DNA of 64,000 nt. Origin: Crossiella sp. SN42. Its GTDB lineage: Bacteria > Actinomycetota > Actinomycetes > Mycobacteriales > Pseudonocardiaceae. A program made the position numbers and the translations under genes. Under the pieces are notes generated by a model that was not told where the DNA came from, searched no databases, and saw only the letters and a program-made list of their open reading frames with translations. The stretch spans positions 186,001-250,000 of the forward strand of contig NZ_JAMHIV010000002.1 of the NCBI RefSeq assembly GCF_023897065.1, read 5' to 3'. Below are positions 36,202 through 44,686 of this stretch, in pieces. Positions within the stretch are counted from its first letter, which is position 1. The number at the start of each line of letters is the position of its first letter.

Positions 36202-36918
36202 ATGGCCATCCGAACGGGCGACAGAGTGGACCTGTTGTGCCACCTCGGCACAGCGCACGCTGGCCTGGTGCTGATCCATCCCTGGGACGCCGCCCGCTCC
36301 GACGAGGACTGGCGGGACCTGCTGACCCGGCACGACTTCGGCGAGCTCATCGCGCCCGGCCGCGGCCGGGACCTGCCGGTGGTCGTGCCCATCCACTTCG
36401 CCTTCGCCGAGCCCGGCACGGTGTGGCTGCACCTGGCCCGGCCCAACCCGGTCTGGGCCGCGCTCACCGAGCACCCGCGCTGCCTGCTGGTGGTCACCGG
36501 CGAGGTCGCCTACGTGCCTGCGGAGTGGAACGCCGCCGCGCCCGGCGCGGACCCGGCCCTCGGCGTGCCGACCTCCTACTACGCCACCGTGCAGCTGGAG
36601 TGCGACGTGCGGATCGAGGACGATCCGGAGGGCAAGGCGGCCATCCTGCGCAGGCAGCTCGCGCACTTCGAGCCGGACGGCGGGCGCAGGCCGGTCTCGG
36701 CCACCGAGGACCCGGACCGGCGGCTGCTGCCGGGCATCCGGGGCCTGGAGCTGACCGTCACCGGGGTGCGGGCGAAGTTCAAGTTCGGCGGCAACAAGCC
36801 ACTCGAACAGCGGGAACGGATCGCGGCAAGATTCACCGAGCGTGCCGGGGCCGGGGACGCGGCCGTGGTCGACCGTCTGCTCCGTGCGGGTGACGATTGT
36901 CCGATCAGCACCAAGTGA
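36202..36918 (+). CDS. FMN-binding PaiB-type protein
   Basis: Predicted 238 aa. Segments LVVPIHFAFAEPGTVWLHLARPNPVW, VTGEVAYVPAEWN, VPTSYYATVQLECDVRI and LTVTGVRAKFKFGGNKP match the FMN-binding negative regulator/PaiB family, a split-barrel flavin fold; KFKFGGNK is a family hallmark. Whether this member regulates transcription or simply binds flavin is not known. Start is taken at ATG 36202; a GTG at 36190 is possible. It is divergent from the TAP-like hydrolase gene and has no operon partner. Confidence 0.8.
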   Translation: MAIRTGDRVDLLCHLGTAHAGLVLIHPWDAARSDEDWRDLLTRHDFGELIAPGRGRDLPVVVPIHFAFAEPGTVWLHLARPNPVWAALTEHPRCLLVVTGEVAYVPAEWNAAAPGADPALGVPTSYYATVQLECDVRIEDDPEGKAAILRRQLAHFEPDGGRRPVSATEDPDRRLLPGIRGLELTVTGVRAKFKFGGNKPLEQRERIAARFTERAGAGDAAVVDRLLRAGDDCPISTK

Positions 36919-37009
36919 TCATGGAATGTTGTCCACGGATACCAATGACTCACGCCACGGGGCGGTCTGACCATGGGTTTAGCCGCAGTCACCCACGAGG
37001 AGTCTTGCC

Positions 37010-38128
37010 ATGAGGATCGGCGTTCCCCGCGAAGTGAAGAACCACGAGTACCGCGTCGCGATCACCCCGGCCGGTGTGCTCGAGCTGGTCCGTCATGGCC
37101 ATGAGGTCTTCATCGAGCACGACGCGGGCGCCGGTTCGGCCATCGCGGACGCGGAGTACGTCGCGGCGGGCGCCAAGGTGCTGCCCACCGCCGACGAGGT
37201 GTGGGGCGCCGCGGACATGGTGCTCAAGGTCAAGGAGCCCATCGCCGAGGAGTACCACCGGATGCGCCCGGGGCAGGTGCTGTTCACCTACCTGCACCTG
37301 GCCGCGGACCGCGCCTGCACCGACGCGCTGCTGGAGCGCAAGGTCACCGGTGTCGCCTACGAGACCGTGCAGCTGCCCAACGGCGCGCTGCCGCTGCTCG
37401 CCCCGATGTCCGAGGTCGCCGGTCGCCTGGCCACCCAGGTCGGCGGCGAGACCCTGATGAAGTCCCGCGGCGGCCGCGGCGTGCTGCTGGGCGGCGTGCC
37501 CGGCGTGCACCCGGCCAAGGTCACCGTGCTGGGCGCGGGCGTCTCCGGCATGAACTCGATCGCGATCGCGGTCGGCATGGGCGCCGACGTCACCGTGCTC
37601 GACCTGTCCGTGGACAAGCTGCGCGCGGCCGACTCCTACTACCAGGGCCGCCTGACCACCGTGGTGTCCAACGCCTACGAGGTCGAGCGCGCGGTGCTGG
37701 ACGCCGACCTGGTCATCGGCGCGGTGCTGGTGCCCGGCGCCAAGGCGCCCAAGCTGATCAGCAACGACCTGGTGAAGCGGATGAAGCCGGGCGCGGTGCT
37801 GGTGGACATCGCCATCGACCAGGGCGGCTGCTTCGAGGACTCCCGGCCGACCACGCACGCCGAGCCGACCTTCCCGGTGCACGACACCCAGTTCTACTGC
37901 GTGGCGAACATGCCGGGCGCGGTGCCGAGGACCTCGACCTTCGCGCTGACCAACGTGACCCTGCCGTACGCGATCGCCCTGGCCAACAAGGGCTGGCAGC
38001 GCGCGCTGGGCGAGGACAACTCGCTCGCCCTTGGCCTCAACACCCACGACGGCCTCCTGACCAACGCCGGTGTCGCCGAAGCGCACGACCTGCCGCTGAC
38101 CGCCGTCGCCGACGTTCTGGCCGGCTGA
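37010..38128 (+). CDS. ald: Alanine dehydrogenase
   Basis: Predicted 372 aa. [28 protein letters not shown] and [17 protein letters not shown] (the Rossmann loop) mark NAD-dependent L-alanine dehydrogenase, with full family length. It interconverts alanine and pyruvate plus ammonia and supports growth on alanine and redox balance. GAGGAG lies 8 nt before the ATG. A bidirectional terminator closes the gene. The 91-nt upstream gap contains no obvious operator. Confidence 0.95.
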   Translation: MRIGVPREVKNHEYRVAITPAGVLELVRHGHEVFIEHDAGAGSAIADAEYVAAGAKVLPTADEVWGAADMVLKVKEPIAEEYHRMRPGQVLFTYLHLAADRACTDALLERKVTGVAYETVQLPNGALPLLAPMSEVAGRLATQVGGETLMKSRGGRGVLLGGVPGVHPAKVTVLGAGVSGMNSIAIAVGMGADVTVLDLSVDKLRAADSYYQGRLTTVVSNAYEVERAVLDADLVIGAVLVPGAKAPKLISNDLVKRMKPGAVLVDIAIDQGGCFEDSRPTTHAEPTFPVHDTQFYCVANMPGAVPRTSTFALTNVTLPYAIALANKGWQRALGEDNSLALGLNTHDGLLTNAGVAEAHDLPLTAVADVLAG

Positions 38129-38145
38129 CCACTCAGCTCGGCTCG

Positions 38146-38184
38146 CTGGGCCCAGCTCCTTACCTTCCCTGGAGCTGGGCCCAG
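38146..38184. terminator. Bidirectional terminator between ald and the MBL-fold gene
   Basis: CTGGGCCCAGCTCC (38146-38159) pairs perfectly with GGAGCTGGGCCCAG (38171-38184), giving 14 bp with an 11-nt loop. The loop contains the TAA of the minus-strand MBL gene and the right arm encodes its last residues, so terminator and gene overlap. Confidence 0.75.
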
Positions 38185-39125
38185 ACTTCTTTGTCCCGCT
38201 CGGCGGTCCAGATCACCGGCCGGTCCACGCCGGAGAGCTCGTCCCACAGCCTGGCCACGTTGAACGGCAGGCAGTGCTCGAAGATCGGCCAGCCGCCGTA
38301 GCGCGGCGCCAGCGCGGCGTGCGCGCCGTCGAAGGCCTCCTTGAGGCTGCCGTGCCGCACGTGCACCGCGGCCACCTGGGCTTGCAGCACCTGCAGGAAG
38401 TGCCGGGTCTGCGCGATCGCCGCGTCCACCGCGTCCCGGCCCCTGGCCACCGCGCCCCGCCCGCCGACGAGCACCTCGGCCCGCAACGCGGCCACAGTGT
38501 CCAAAGTGGACGATGACCAGTCCCGGTGGTAGGCGTCGCCGGTGTAGAGCGCGGCCTGCGACTCCACCAGGTCCCCGGCGAAGAGGATGCGCTGCCGGGG
38601 CAGCCAGGCCACCAGGTCGCCCTCGGTGTGCCCCCGGCCGCAGTAGCGCAGCTCCAGGTCGCCGCGGTCGCCGCCGAGCGGGATGGTCAGCCGGTCGGAG
38701 AAGGTGAGCGTGGGCCAGGTCAGGCCGGGGATCGACTCGGGCTCGGCGAACAACCTGGGCATCCTGGCGAACTCCGAGGCCCAGTCCGCCTCCCCGCGCT
38801 CGGCGATCAGCGCCCTGGTGTGCTCGTGCGCCACGATGACCTGCGCGTCGAAGGCGCTCGCGCCGAGCACCCGCACCGCGTGGTAGTGGCTGAGCACCAG
38901 GTACCGCACGGGTTTGCCGGTGTGCTCGCGCAGCCGGTCCAGCCAGCCCCTGGCCGCCACCGGCGTGGCCATGGCCTCGAAGCAGACCAGGAAGTCCTCG
39001 CCCTCGATCGCCCCCACGTTGGGATCCCCGGCCGCGGTCAGCGCGTACACGCCGTCACCGAGCACTTCCAGGGTCTGCTCCTTGGCCGCCAGATCGGCGG
39101 AGGAGGCGAACGGCTTGCCGGACAT
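38160..39125 (-). CDS. MBL-fold metallohydrolase with atypical metal motif
   Basis: Predicted 321 aa from the ATG at 39125 after GGGAGGTTCGC. It has the metallo-beta-lactamase fold ([39 protein letters not shown]). The zinc motif HxHxDH is H80-Y-H82-A-V84-R85, so the usual Asp and His of the second metal site are replaced. The rest of the fold is intact, so it may be mono-metallic or bind metal differently. Substrate unknown. It is convergent with ald. Confidence 0.8.
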   Translation of the reverse strand: MSGKPFASSADLAAKEQTLEVLGDGVYALTAAGDPNVGAIEGEDFLVCFEAMATPVAARGWLDRLREHTGKPVRYLVLSHYHAVRVLGASAFDAQVIVAHEHTRALIAERGEADWASEFARMPRLFAEPESIPGLTWPTLTFSDRLTIPLGGDRGDLELRYCGRGHTEGDLVAWLPRQRILFAGDLVESQAALYTGDAYHRDWSSSTLDTVAALRAEVLVGGRGAVARGRDAVDAAIAQTRHFLQVLQAQVAAVHVRHGSLKEAFDGAHAALAPRYGGWPIFEHCLPFNVARLWDELSGVDRPVIWTAERDKEVWAQLQGR

Positions 39126-39218
39126 GCGAACCTCCCTGTTCTGCATCGGGCAGCAGCCTAGGGGAAGTGGTCCCTACCCCGGTGTCCGCCAACGGGACCG
39201 AGCTGGGCGCCCAGCCGC

Positions 39219-39743
39219 TCAGTCCTGGAACACCCGGTGCGGCGCGCGCAGCCGCGACCCGTCCGCCCAGCACAGCGCGTTCCGCTCCAGCCGGGGCGCC
39301 GCCTCGCCACTGCCCTGCCACAGCGGCTCGCAGGTCTCCGGCCCGCACCGCACCAGCGCCATCCGCCGCATGGACCACGCCGCCCACACCCCGTCCGGCG
39401 GGCGGGCCGCGTCGGCGAAGCGCACCGCGTGCGTGCCGGGCCTGGCCAGCACGGTCAGCACCCGGCCCCGGCCGAGCCGGAGCAGCAACAGCCTGCCCAG
39501 CCAGCCGAAGACCCGCAGCAACAGCTCCACGAACCAAAGGAACACCGCGTGCCAGCTCAGCGCCAGCAGCAGGTCTTCCGCCTCAAGGGGCAGGTCAGGG
39601 GTGCCCTCGCGGGACCACCGGGCCGATCCGTCCAGCCGCCGCCCGCGCACCCGGTAGCGGAGCTTCAGCCCGCCCAGCGGCGCGACCGACACCCGCTCCC
39701 GCCACTCGCCCTCGGCCCACTCCCGCACCTGCGACTCAGCCAT
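39219..39743 (-). CDS. Paralogue 5 of a tandem YRVRGRRxDG / WPDGS family
   Basis: Predicted 174 aa. It shares with its neighbours an N-terminal RYRVRGRRLDG, a central hydrophobic stretch (about 60-100), VRFADA with WAAWSMRRMAL, and a C-terminal WADGS motif. The ATG at 39743 follows GGGGAGCTCG. It overlaps the upstream paralogue by 8 nt and is the last gene of the WXG-associated operon. No established function; see findings for the polyimmunity hypothesis. Confidence 0.7.
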   Translation of the reverse strand: MAESQVREWAEGEWRERVSVAPLGGLKLRYRVRGRRLDGSARWSREGTPDLPLEAEDLLLALSWHAVFLWFVELLLRVFGWLGRLLLLRLGRGRVLTVLARPGTHAVRFADAARPPDGVWAAWSMRRMALVRCGPETCEPLWQGSGEAAPRLERNALCWADGSRLRAPHRVFQD

Positions 39744-40059
39744 CGAGCTCCCCCTCCCCCAGCCCCGCCGGCAACCGGACCTCCGCCCCGTCCGGCCACA
39801 CCAGCAGCCCGCCGTCCAGCCACACCGGCACCGCTCCCGACCAGCGCCGTTCCACCCAGTCCTGGCCGAGGAGCAACACCGCCATCCGGTTCGCCGACCA
39901 CACCAGCCAGCGCTCCCCCGGCCCGTGCACCGCGGCCACGAACCGCGCCGCCGCACTGCCCGCCGCCGCGCGCCACCGGCACTCCACCCCGGTCACCTCG
40001 ACCACCCGCACCGGCTCACGCCAGCCCAGCGCCCACTCCCGCACCAACCGCTCGGACAC
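39736..40059 (-). CDS. Paralogue 4, shortened member of the tandem family
   Basis: Predicted 107 aa. It keeps the N-terminal REWALGWREPVRV and the C-terminal WLVWSANRMAVLL...VWPDGAEVRLP but lacks about 60 central residues, including the YRVRGRR motif and the hydrophobic segment of its siblings. It is either an internally deleted copy or a soluble variant. GTG at 40059 follows GGAGG by 8-9 nt. Overlaps the next gene by 8 nt. Confidence 0.65.
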   Translation of the reverse strand: MSERLVREWALGWREPVRVVEVTGVECRWRAAAGSAAARFVAAVHGPGERWLVWSANRMAVLLLGQDWVERRWSGAVPVWLDGGLLVWPDGAEVRLPAGLGEGELDG

Positions 40060-40091
40060 CCCAGCCCCCTCCCACCCGGGATGACACCGGT

Positions 40092-40661
40092 TCAGCCGGA
40101 AAGGTTGGCCGCCCCCAAGATTCCCTTCGGCAACCGCACCCTGGACCCGTCCGGCCAGCGCAGCAGGCTCCGCTCAACCCGCGGCGACTCACCGACCCAC
40201 AACGGCTCGCACCACTTCGGCCGCACGTGCAGCAACGCCATCCGCTCCCCCGACCAGGCCAGCCACACGTCGGCACGCTGGTTGGCCGCGTCCGCGAACC
40301 GCACCCCGAGCTGCCCCGGCCCGCCCACCACGGTCGCGGTGCGCCGCCGCAGCCGCCGGCTGCCCAGCCGCAGCACCACCCACACCGCCCGAGCCGCCAG
40401 CAGCAACACCCACAACACCGCCGACACCACCAGCGCGACCAGCGCCCCCGCGCACCCGTCCGCCTGCTCCAGCGGCGCACTCACCCACTCATCCGCGCTG
40501 CTGGAACTGGACCCGCCGGTGTTGCGCCGCGAACCGTCCACCCGCCGCCCGCGCACGTGGTACCGGAACCGCACGTCCCCCAACGGAACCACCCGCGCCG
40601 CCTGCCCCCACTCCCGCAGGGTCCATTCCGCCGCCTCACGCGCGAGCCGGTCCCCGGTCAA
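40092..40661 (-). CDS. Paralogue 3 of the tandem family, with membrane segment
   Basis: Predicted 189 aa from a TTG at 40661, next to GGAGG at 40666-40670 and overlapping the upstream TGA. It has RYHVRGRRVDG, a hydrophobic segment at about 69-90 (ALVALVVSAVLWVLLLAARA), VRFADAANQRADVWLAWSGERMALL and RWPDGSRVRLP. The longer in-frame extension to 41096 lies inside the neighbouring gene and is not used. Function unknown; probably membrane-attached. Confidence 0.7.
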   Translation of the reverse strand: MTGDRLAREAAEWTLREWGQAARVVPLGDVRFRYHVRGRRVDGSRRNTGGSSSSSADEWVSAPLEQADGCAGALVALVVSAVLWVLLLAARAVWVVLRLGSRRLRRRTATVVGGPGQLGVRFADAANQRADVWLAWSGERMALLHVRPKWCEPLWVGESPRVERSLLRWPDGSRVRLPKGILGAANLSG

Positions 40662-41143
40662 CGAACCTCCTGCCGGATCCTGGCCTTCTCCGCCCGCTTC
40701 GGCGGCAGCACCACCCGCCCGCCATCCGCCCAGATCACCGCGAACTGCCTGGCCGCGAACTGCGCGGGCCCCGACCACAACACCCGCCCGTCCGCCTGGG
40801 CCAGCAGCACCTGCCCACCACCCCAGGCCACCCACACCCGCCGGGCCCGCCGCGCCAGATCCGCGAACTCGATCGCCGGCGACCCGGGCGGCGCGGTCAC
40901 CGTCCCCCGCCGCAGGTCGATATCGCCGTCCCCGTCCAGCACGAGCTGCACCAGCACGCCGGCGAAGCGCACCAGGTTCCAGCAGAACCGCCGCACCAGC
41001 CGCCGCCCAGCCACGGTCCCATCCGACCGCCGCCCCTTGACCCGGTACGCCGGCCGCACCTTGGCGATGTAGACCACACCCACCGGCGCCCGCCACTGCG
41101 CGGCCGCCTGCGCGCGCACCCGTTCCCGAACAGCCTCAACCAT
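40658..41143 (-). CDS. Paralogue 2 of the tandem family
   Basis: Predicted 161 aa. Motifs AYRVKGRRSDG, IEFADLARRARRVWVAWGGGQVLL and IWADGGRVVLP correspond to those of the siblings; the central hydrophobic part is weaker (FAGVLVQLVLDG). ATG at 41143 follows GGGGGTTCGC. Its TGA overlaps the TTG of paralogue 3. Function unknown. Confidence 0.7.
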   Translation of the reverse strand: MVEAVRERVRAQAAAQWRAPVGVVYIAKVRPAYRVKGRRSDGTVAGRRLVRRFCWNLVRFAGVLVQLVLDGDGDIDLRRGTVTAPPGSPAIEFADLARRARRVWVAWGGGQVLLAQADGRVLWSGPAQFAARQFAVIWADGGRVVLPPKRAEKARIRQEVR

Positions 41144-41169
41144 GCGAACCCCCAGATCCGCAGGTCATG

Positions 41170-41709
41170 CTAGCGAGCGAGCCCCGCCTCCTCCTCGCGG
41201 TACCGCTTCCGGTCGTGCTGCAGGGCGGCCAGCCGCACCCAGGAACCATCCGGCCAGCGCAACCGCCGCGGCAGCCGCAGTTCCGGTCGTTCCGGCCCGG
41301 CCGCCGTCCACACGAGCTGCTGGTTCCCATCGACCAGCCCGACCCGGGAAGGCGACCACACCAGCCAGGCGCCACCCCGCCGGACGGCGTCGGCGAACCG
41401 CACGCCACCGCTGCCCTCCTCACCGCGCACGGTGTCCCGCATCGGCCAGAACAGCAGCGCGAACACCCCCTCCGCCAGGGCCTCGCCGACCAGGCCCGGC
41501 AGGTCGAGCAGCCCGGAGAGCCCGATGCCCAGGCAGCCGGACCGGTTCCGCGGCGGCTTCGGCGTGCCGTCGCGGCGACGGCCGCGGACGTAGTAGCGCC
41601 AGCGGGGCGTGCTGGGCCGGAACACGCGGACCGGCTCACCCCAGGCGCGCATCGCGGTGTCCCGCACCTGCTCCCGCTCCGCCGCCGACTGCTCAGGGGT
41701 GGGCCCCAA
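41170..41709 (-). CDS. Paralogue 1 of the tandem family
   Basis: Predicted 179 aa from a TTG at 41709 six nt after GGAGG. It has RYYVRGRRRDG, a central Gly/Leu-rich stretch (CLGIGLSGLLDLPGLV), VRFADAVRRGGAWLVWSPSRVGLV and RWPDGSWVRLA. It overlaps the upstream 213-aa gene by 17 nt, indicating coupled translation. First of five tandem relatives; function unknown. Confidence 0.7.
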   Translation of the reverse strand: MGPTPEQSAAEREQVRDTAMRAWGEPVRVFRPSTPRWRYYVRGRRRDGTPKPPRNRSGCLGIGLSGLLDLPGLVGEALAEGVFALLFWPMRDTVRGEEGSGGVRFADAVRRGGAWLVWSPSRVGLVDGNQQLVWTAAGPERPELRLPRRLRWPDGSWVRLAALQHDRKRYREEEAGLAR

Positions 41710-42334
41710 GGCGGGCCTCCTCTCCAGTGCTCGCCGGCGCCCAGTCCAGCGAGTCGAACACGCCCAGTGCCAAGCCGCAGACGTGTGCCCAGTCCGGCCA
41801 GGAGTTCGTGGCCAGCGAGAGCACCGCGACCCGGGTGCCGAACGGGTCCGGCGCCCAGGCCGTCACCTCCCGGCGCAACACCGGTGCCGACTGCTCGCCC
41901 ACGTGCAGCAGCATCGGTTCCTCGGTCACGGTGACCACCGCCGGACCCGCCGTCAGCCGCACCTTGTTCGGCTCACTCAAACCGCGCGCCCGATGCGCCT
42001 CGACCAGGCCCTGCACCGCGACCTCAGGTGACTCGTGCGCGGAGGGCATCTCCGTCACGGTCAACCAGACCATGATCAGCCGCTCCGCATCATCCGGCGA
42101 CCGGTAGACCGCCACGGCCACGAACCCGGCCAACTGCTGCGCCGCCAGCGCGCCCATGGTGGCGAAACCCAGCGCGGCCTGCTCGGTGACCTCGGCTCCG
42201 GCGGCCAGGCCGAACCGTTGCGCCACCACCTCTTGGAGCCGGTCGAACCCTTCCTGGTCGACCTCCGCGGGCAGCTCGATGAAACCTTCCGGCACCGTGA
42301 TGCCGAACCCTCGCTGATCCAGGTGGCCGGTCAC
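41693..42334 (-). CDS. WXG-operon protein of unknown function, 213 aa
   Basis: The GTG at 42334 overlaps the stop of the WXG-like gene (GTGA). The protein is soluble with an N-terminal segment GFIELPAEVDQEGFDRLQ, Ala-rich helices and a C-terminal beta-rich part ending WPDWAHVCGLALGVFDSLDWAP. Its place directly after a WXG-type protein gene, as for EspG-like chaperones or small ESX accessory proteins, suggests a role with that protein. I do not recognise a family. Confidence 0.65.
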   Translation of the reverse strand: MTGHLDQRGFGITVPEGFIELPAEVDQEGFDRLQEVVAQRFGLAAGAEVTEQAALGFATMGALAAQQLAGFVAVAVYRSPDDAERLIMVWLTVTEMPSAHESPEVAVQGLVEAHRARGLSEPNKVRLTAGPAVVTVTEEPMLLHVGEQSAPVLRREVTAWAPDPFGTRVAVLSLATNSWPDWAHVCGLALGVFDSLDWAPASTGEEARLGAHP

Positions 42335-43659
42335 GCCGCCCTCCCGTGCAGGACCTGGTTGAACGCCTGGTTCGCCGGGGTGAGCGGCCGTCCGCCGGTG
42401 AGCTGCTGGTAGTACTGCTGGCCCACCTCCTTGGCCCGGTCCAGATACGGTTCGGCCAGGATCTTGCCCGTGGTGCCGGCCGCGGTGGTGGCGGCGCCGA
42501 CGGTCGCGGCCGCGATGTTGCCAGCCTGGGTGCCCGCGGCGAAGGTGTTCGGCGCCTTGCCCAGCGCCTCGGCCACCCGGTTGGCCGTGCCCAGCCACTT
42601 GTCCGCCTGCGCCCGCGACGCCGTGGCCAGCACGTCCTTCGCCGCCGCGGCGCCACGTGAGACAGCCTGTCCGACACTGGCCGCGCCCCTGGCCGCACCG
42701 ACCGCGGCGTTGGCCGAGGAGATCACCTTGGTCGCCCCGAACATGGTCTTGGCGATGCCGCCGCCCGGGATGACCCCGATGGCGTCCGTGGCCAGGGTCT
42801 TCCAGCTGACGTCCGCGCCGGCCGCCTTCGCCAGTCCGTGCACGGCCAGCCCGGCCGCGCTCACCCCCACCGCGGCCGCGGTCACCACCTGCCCGACCAC
42901 CGGGATCCAGCCCACGCACACCGCGGCGATGCTGAGCACCTTGCCCACCGCGCTGAGCACGTCGCCGATCAGCTTGATGTCCTCGGCGTGGTCCTTGACC
43001 CACTGCCAGGCTTTCTGCGCCAGTTCGCCGACCTTGTCGATGAACTTGCCGATGCCGTCCAGGATGCGGTCGAAGAAGCCGGGTTCTTCCGGGGCCTCGT
43101 TCTTGGCCCGGTCCAGGGCCCTGGCGACGGCGTCGGCGAGCTCCTCGTGCTGGGTGAGCAGGCGGCGGGCCTGGGTCCTGATCGCGTCGAGCTCCTCGCG
43201 GGCGTGGCCGAGGCGTTCGCTCGCGGCGCGCAGGCGGGTGTTGGCCTCGGCGAGGCTGGCCTCGTCCGGGAAGTGGCGGCCGGCCAGGGCGAAGTCCGGA
43301 TGGGACTTGGCCTGTTCGACCCGGTCCAGCGCGGTGCGGGCCTGGAGCTCGTAGTCCTTGGCCCTGCCCTGCATGGCGGCCAGGTCGTGCTGCCACTGCC
43401 GCAGGATGCCTGCCGCGTTCCCCAGCGAGACCTTGCCTTTTTCCAGGTAACCGGGCAGTTCGCCGACGGCGCCGCGGAACTTCTCCGCCGCCTCACCGCG
43501 CCAGATGCCCTGGGCCTGCCCGATCTGGGACAGCGCGGAGTGCGTCTCGGCGAGCATGGCGGACACCCTGGTGAAGTTGTGCGCCAAGGTCTCGACGCCG
43601 GTCAGCTTTCCCGGCGCCGGGTCGAAGCCCAGAGTCGGATAGTCCTCGAGGTGGCTCAT
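42331..43659 (-). CDS. WXG-like helical protein with hydrophobic C-terminal region, possible type VII effector
   Basis: Predicted 442 aa. Residues about 20-110 are helical with a WxG-type turn in QGIWRGEAAEKF, and a coiled-coil-like region continues to about 170. After FFDRILDGIGKFIDK, a long Ala/Val-rich stretch (about 205-260: VLSIAAVCVGWIPVVGQVVTAAAV) could insert in or cross membranes. No catalytic toxin domain is recognised. Layout resembles LXG/WXG effectors or ESX substrates with pore-like tails. Start ATG shares a base with the preceding stop (TGATG). Function is inferred. Confidence 0.65.
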   Translation of the reverse strand: MSHLEDYPTLGFDPAPGKLTGVETLAHNFTRVSAMLAETHSALSQIGQAQGIWRGEAAEKFRGAVGELPGYLEKGKVSLGNAAGILRQWQHDLAAMQGRAKDYELQARTALDRVEQAKSHPDFALAGRHFPDEASLAEANTRLRAASERLGHAREELDAIRTQARRLLTQHEELADAVARALDRAKNEAPEEPGFFDRILDGIGKFIDKVGELAQKAWQWVKDHAEDIKLIGDVLSAVGKVLSIAAVCVGWIPVVGQVVTAAAVGVSAAGLAVHGLAKAAGADVSWKTLATDAIGVIPGGGIAKTMFGATKVISSANAAVGAARGAASVGQAVSRGAAAAKDVLATASRAQADKWLGTANRVAEALGKAPNTFAAGTQAGNIAAATVGAATTAAGTTGKILAEPYLDRAKEVGQQYYQQLTGGRPLTPANQAFNQVLHGRAA

Positions 43660-44006
43660 CAGCCCAGCCCCCTGGTGATCGCCGACTCCCGCGCGGGCGC
43701 CGCCTGCCCGCCGCTCCCGCCGGCGGGAAACAGCTGGTGCACGGCGCGTTCGGTGTGCTCGTAGTCCTTTGTGGTCTCGGCGAGTGCCTTGGTCATCTTC
43801 TCGGTGGCCTCGGCGATCTTGCCGATGCCGTGCTCCCAGCGGTCCTGGAAGCCCTTCCCCGCCTTGTCGATGGCCCTGCTGCCGAGATCCTGGGCGCTGG
43901 CCCCGCGCAACGCGGTGGTCGCCCTGGTCATCTCCTCAGCGGAACGATCCAGATTTTTGATCAACGCGTGCAACTGGGCGAAGTTCACCCCAAGTTTGTC
44001 CCCCAC
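43659..44006 (-). CDS. WXG100/ESAT-6-like small protein
   Basis: Predicted 115 aa. Two amphipathic helices (NFAQLHALIKNLDRSAEEM; GIGKIAEATEKMTKALAET) flank a turn containing DRWEHGI, close to the WxG of WXG100 proteins, and a disordered Gly/Ala/Pro tail follows. Such proteins are secreted as dimers by type VII systems. It heads the operon that includes the larger WXG-like gene. No ESX secretion apparatus genes are in the window. An IS element lies 58 nt upstream of its start. Confidence 0.7.
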   Translation of the reverse strand: MGDKLGVNFAQLHALIKNLDRSAEEMTRATTALRGASAQDLGSRAIDKAGKGFQDRWEHGIGKIAEATEKMTKALAETTKDYEHTERAVHQLFPAGGSGGQAAPARESAITRGLG

Positions 44007-44064
44007 CGGTGGTCCTCCCCTACCAATCGGCTCCGGGCGGACACTACCAGTGACGGTCGCCTAG

Positions 44065-44084
44065 GAGCTGTTTGGGGTTCGGAT
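44065..44084 (+). repeat. IS left terminal inverted repeat
   Basis: GAGCTGTTTGGGGTTCGGAT, matching the reverse complement of the right end with one mismatch (position 11). Confidence 0.85.
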
Positions 44085-44131
44085 CTAGGTCGGGCCCGGT
44101 GGTGTGTTGATAGGGCTGGTAGAACACGGTT

Positions 44132-44686
44132 GTGGCGCGTTTTGATCTGACCGATGCCGAGTGGGCGTTGATCGAGCCGCATGTGCCGGTGGCGGCCACC
44201 GGGCCGTTGCCGCGTCGGGTGCGGGAGCAGTTCAACGGGATCCTGTGGCGGTTCCGCACCGGGTCGGGTTGGCGTGACGTGCCCGAACGGTACGGGCCCT
44301 GGTCCACCGTCTACTCGCGGTTCAACGCCTGGGCCAAGGCCGGGGTGTTCCAGACGCTGATGGACGCGCTGATCGCCGAGGCCGCCTCCCGTGGGCAGGT
44401 CGGGTTGGAACTGGTCAGTGTGGACTCCACGATCGTGCGGGCGCATCACGAATCGGCCGGGCTGGCAATCGCCGGGGAGACCCTCGACGCGCTGGAACAG
44501 GCGCTGACCGAGGAAAAGGGGGCTCCGTTGCCCACACAGCGGCGAGTGCTGCGGGTGATCCAGCGCGGTCCGCGCCGGACGAGGCCGGCGCGGGCACCTC
44601 TGCCGATCGGGATCGTGCCGCCCTCCGGCGCTGCCGGAGGGCGCGGGCGAAGGCGGCCGGGCTCGGCCGGTCCCGAGGCGGGCTGA
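44132..44686 (+). CDS. IS5-family transposase, first frame (OrfA)
   Basis: Predicted 184 aa if read alone from GTG 44132. FDLTDAEWALIEPH, WRFRTGSGWRDVPERYGPWSTVYSRFNAW and SVDSTIVRAHH (first catalytic Asp) are typical of IS5-family transposases. Beyond the AAAAGGGGG run near 44514-44522 the translation becomes unrelated Arg/Pro-rich sequence, so the real protein continues in the -1 frame (OrfB). The product catalyses DDE cut-and-paste transposition. Confidence 0.85.
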   Translation: MARFDLTDAEWALIEPHVPVAATGPLPRRVREQFNGILWRFRTGSGWRDVPERYGPWSTVYSRFNAWAKAGVFQTLMDALIAEAASRGQVGLELVSVDSTIVRAHHESAGLAIAGETLDALEQALTEEKGAPLPTQRRVLRVIQRGPRRTRPARAPLPIGIVPPSGAAGGRGRRRPGSAGPEAG

